Assembly: GCA_910585815.1 (NCBI GenBank)
Contig: CAJUFJ010000006.1
Location: 1 to 64,000, forward strand
Origin: an uncultured Oscillospiraceae bacterium
Lineage (GTDB): Bacteria > Bacillota > Clostridia > Oscillospirales > Oscillospiraceae
Reading direction: 5' to 3'
Length of the DNA: 64,000 nt
Below the pieces are notes generated by a model, which saw nothing but the letters and a program-made list of their open reading frames with translations, was not told the origin of the DNA and ran no database searches. Both the position numbers and the translations under genes were made by a program. Below, one piece after another: positions 61,952 to 64,000 of the stretch (positions within the stretch are counted from its first letter, which is position 1; each line of letters opens with the position of its first letter).

Positions 61952-62161
61952 TTGAAGCCGAAAAAAGAATTACTGTTCCCCATTCCCTCTGAGATTCTGG
62001 AAAATACCATTGAATACTCCCGTGATTACACCCTCCGCCTGCAAATCGAAGCCGCCGCGCTGGCGGGGCTGGACAGTCCCCAGGCAAAAGCCCTGGCCCA
62101 GGAGCGGCTGAAACAGGCGGAGGACGTCTGGGCAATGTTTGAGCATTATGTGTCCTTATAG
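61952..62161 (+). CDS. Small helical protein (69 aa), unknown
   Basis: TTG 61952 is preceded by AGGAGGTTTTAAAA. The product starts with an initiator Met, then KPKKELLFPIPSEILENTIE and continues with helices (YTLRLQIEAAALAGL, AKALAQERLKQAEDVWAMFE). No family recognised. It lies 113 bp after the RHH gene on the same strand, so both may be one acquired module between scpA and engB. Confidence 0.65.
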   Translation: MKPKKELLFPIPSEILENTIEYSRDYTLRLQIEAAALAGLDSPQAKALAQERLKQAEDVWAMFEHYVSL

Positions 62162-62215
62162 AAACAAATGTTCCCCAACCGATTGACATAGCTTCGTTCC
62201 TCTGGTAAAATAAAA

Positions 62216-62441
62216 ACAGCCCCAAAAGGGGCTGGGTGTCACAGTATTAGTTTCGTCTTCATGGCGGTCAGCCACACCATCCGAAAGGAGGTGTGCATAT
62301 GCCCCTTACCATTACCTGGCATTGGCATGGTTTTACCATTACCATCAAGGTAAAAAGGGACAACCGCCACCCTGGCCGGTGACGGTTGTTTCTTAAAGCA
62401 ACCTCTCACATAAAGGGCTGACCGCTTATACTGTGGCACCC
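62216..62441. repeat. Bipartite inverted repeat enclosing a 27-codon ORF
   Basis: The outer arms 62234-62250 (GGGTGTCACAGTATTAG) and 62425-62441 are inverted with two mismatches. Inner arms CGGTCAGCC/GGCTGACCG (62265-62273, 62416-62424) match exactly; 14 bp (62251-62264) lie between the left arms only. Just left, CAGCCCC/GGGGCTG makes a stem with a T-rich tract on the minus strand (62228-62207), terminator-like for a leftward transcript. The whole could be a small mobile unit or a type I-like RNA/peptide locus. Confidence 0.6.
62299..62382 (+). CDS. 27-codon ORF with strong ribosome site
   Basis: ATG 62299 has AAAGGAGGTGTGCAT upstream. The peptide begins MPLTITWHWHGFTITIKVK and ends basic, HPGR, at TGA 62382. 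Two short beta-like hydrophobic strands, no clear membrane helix. CAACCG/CGGTTG with TTTCTT at 62361-62393 forms a terminator at its end. The ORF sits in the centre of the inverted repeat above. Confidence 0.5.
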   Translation: MPLTITWHWHGFTITIKVKRDNRHPGR

Positions 62442-62493
62442 TTTTATGCGTTTATTTTACCACTCCGCCGCCTCCCTGTCAAGGGCGAGGCGG

Positions 62494-63087
62494 TCATTTT
62501 TCTATCCCCGCCAGAATGGCCGACAGCAGTTCCTCCCGGCCGGTGCCCTTTTCGGCGGAGAAGGGGATCAGCCGGTCCTCCTCGCTCAGTTCCAGGGTGT
62601 CCCGGATGCGCTGGAGGTTGGGCTCTATCTCGCTCTTTTTCAGCTTATCCAGCTTGTTGGCCACGATAATCAGGGGACAGCCCGTCTCTCGGAACCACTG
62701 GAACATGGTGCAGTCGTCGGCGGTGGGCTTGTGGCGGGAATCCACAATCATCACCCCCAGGGTGAGCAGGTCGGGCCGGGCGAAATAGTCCTCCATCAGC
62801 CGGCCCCACCGGTCCCGCTCCACCTTGGACACCTTGGCGTAGCCGTAGCCCGGCAGGTCCACCAGATAGAAGGCCCCGTCGATGTTGAAGTAGTTCACGT
62901 GGACGGTCTTCCCCGGCGCGGCCCCCACCCGGGCGAAGTTCTTCCGGTTGAGCAGCCGGTTAATCACCGACGACTTGCCCACGTTGGACCGCCCGGCAAA
63001 GGCCACCTGGGGCCGGCCGTCCTGAATAAAGGTTTTCGGGGAGACGGCGGAGAGGACGAACTCCGCTTTTTGTAAGTTGACTGGCAT
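62494..63087 (-). CDS. engB: Ribosome biogenesis GTPase EngB (YsxC/YihA)
   Basis: The 197-residue protein has G1 FAGRSNVGKSSVINRL, G3 YLVDLPGYGYAKV, and G4 IIVANKLDKLKKSE, as in EngB GTPases of 50S subunit assembly. It is 10 bp after lon, the standard clostridial lon-engB pair. Confidence 0.96.
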   Translation of the reverse strand: MPVNLQKAEFVLSAVSPKTFIQDGRPQVAFAGRSNVGKSSVINRLLNRKNFARVGAAPGKTVHVNYFNIDGAFYLVDLPGYGYAKVSKVERDRWGRLMEDYFARPDLLTLGVMIVDSRHKPTADDCTMFQWFRETGCPLIIVANKLDKLKKSEIEPNLQRIRDTLELSEEDRLIPFSAEKGTGREELLSAILAGIEK

Positions 63088-63097
63088 AGCGGCCTCC

Positions 63098-64000
63098 TCA
63101 CTGGCTCAGCCGGGAGCTGCCCTCCCCCTTGGGGGCGGGGGGCAGGTCGGGCAGGGCCTCGTTCTTACTGGGACGGCCCCGGCGGCGGGGCGCGGGGACC
63201 TCCAGAGGACGGTTCAGCGCCTGGGACAGCACCTGGTCGGCCCGCTCTACCAGCACGAACTGGAGGGCCTTTCGCACCGTCTGGTCGATCTCCTCCAGGT
63301 CTTTGGCGTTGTCAGCGGGAATGATAACGGTTTTGATGCCGTTGCGGAAGGCAGCCATGGTCTTTTCCTTCAGCCCGCCGATGGGCAGCACCCGGCCCCG
63401 GAGCGTGACCTCTCCGGTCATGGCAATCCCCCGGCGCACCGACACCCCGGTGAGGGCGGACACCATAGCTGTTGTGATAGCGATACCGGCGGAAGGGCCG
63501 TCCTTGGGGACCGCCCCCTCGGGGAAGTGGACGTGGATGTCCTTCTCCTTGTAGAAGTCGGCGGGGAGGTTCAATCGCCCGGCCTGGCTGCGGATAAAGC
63601 TGAGGGCGGCGTGGGCCGACTCCTTCATCACGTCCCCCAGGTTGCCGGTGAGCTCCACCTTGCCAGAGCCGGGGACCACGTTGACCTCCACCTCCAGGAG
63701 CTCGCCGCCTACGGAGGTCCAGGCCAGGCCGTTGACCACTCCCACACGCTCCTCCAGGGCCTGGCGCTCGGGGTGGTACTTGGGCACGCCCAGGTACTCC
63801 TCCAGGTCCTTGTCGGTCACCTTAATCGTTTTAGCGCCCTCAGACACCACCTTCATGGCGGTCTTGCGGCAGACAGCGGCCAGCCGGCGCTCCAGCACCC
63901 GGACCCCCGACTCCCGGGTGTAGGCGGCGATAATCTCCCGCAGGGCGCCGTCGGACACCTTCAGTTGGGCCTTTGTCAGCCCGTGGCGCTTCAGCTCCTT
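63098..64000 (-). CDS. lon: ATP-dependent protease Lon, C-terminal part (cut by the window edge)
   Basis: The frame is open to the window end (…KELKRHGLTKAQLKVSDGAL), so the start lies outside. It covers the end of the AAA+ lid (YTRESGVRVLERRLAAVCRK) and the protease domain with the Ser-Lys dyad: Ser in PKDGPSAGIAITTAM and Lys in LPIGGLKEKTMAAFRNG. A short charged tail (RRRGRPSKNEALPDLPPAP) follows the fold. It degrades misfolded and regulatory proteins. Confidence 0.95.
   Translation of the reverse strand, partial: KELKRHGLTKAQLKVSDGALREIIAAYTRESGVRVLERRLAAVCRKTAMKVVSEGAKTIKVTDKDLEEYLGVPKYHPERQALEERVGVVNGLAWTSVGGELLEVEVNVVPGSGKVELTGNLGDVMKESAHAALSFIRSQAGRLNLPADFYKEKDIHVHFPEGAVPKDGPSAGIAITTAMVSALTGVSVRRGIAMTGEVTLRGRVLPIGGLKEKTMAAFRNGIKTVIIPADNAKDLEEIDQTVRKALQFVLVERADQVLSQALNRPLEVPAPRRRGRPSKNEALPDLPPAPKGEGSSRLSQ

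Overview
The window looks like a chromosome segment from a GC-rich, spore-forming member of the Clostridia, probably of the Oscillospiraceae / Flavonifractor-Intestinimonas type. This is inferred from a GerW/YtfJ sporulation gene beside dacF and scpAB, an IspH-S1 fusion, a hrcA-grpE-dnaK-dnaJ order with a CIRCE operator, and strongly GC-biased codons. No rRNA or tRNA gene was seen.

Left part (1-19000) is an accessory region. Positions 1-4937 are a decayed conjugative-transposon remnant of the Tn1549 kind: a RepA_N fragment, a cysteine-rich VLP protein, an oriT-like cluster of hairpins, a sigma-like regulator behind a leader-peptide/attenuator arrangement, a MerR-SDR cargo operon, and a large serine recombinase that has lost its catalytic N-terminus. 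Positions 5007-14319 are clearly more AT-rich than the right side. They hold a lipoprotein gene and a DNA-phosphorothioation defence operon, read leftwards: Mrr-type nuclease, DndC, DndD, DndE, cysteine desulfurase (DndA), then a DUF262-DUF1524 protein with the architecture of SspE. DndB and DndFGH are absent, so the locus looks like a Dnd modification module joined to Ssp-like and Mrr-like effectors. Positions 14237-18891 are a graveyard: a membrane-protein tail, a broken LysR gene, an IS110 remnant, a sortase tail, another broken DDE transposase, and an IS3 element that truncated a SWIM-type gene.

Right part (19000-64000) is GC-rich core genome. It contains a tyrosine integrase, an alpha-amylase with an LRR-SMI1 protein, an orphan resolvase, the heat-shock operon, MATE and NifS-like genes, and an O-acylation cluster (MBOAT, DHHW and SGNH proteins with two DUF4358 lipoproteins). 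It continues with rpsB-tsf, ispDF, carD, ispH-rpsA with plsC and cmk, kptA, an HI0933 flavoprotein, an RpiR regulator, and a chromosome-segregation and sporulation run (rluB, dacF, gerW, DUF2953, scpB, scpA), ending with engB and the 3' part of lon.

Intergenic DNA carries at least two families of two-hairpin repeats. One has TGTAGGG...CCCTACA ends with five members; the other has GGCTCCCTC...GGGAGGC ends with three members. Paired palindromes upstream of two secreted-protein genes 44 kb apart share the same design. Several small genes of 13 to 50 codons are also described: a leader peptide, a 48-aa helical protein, a ribbon-helix-helix repressor with an operator over a consensus promoter, and a 27-aa ORF inside a bipartite inverted repeat.
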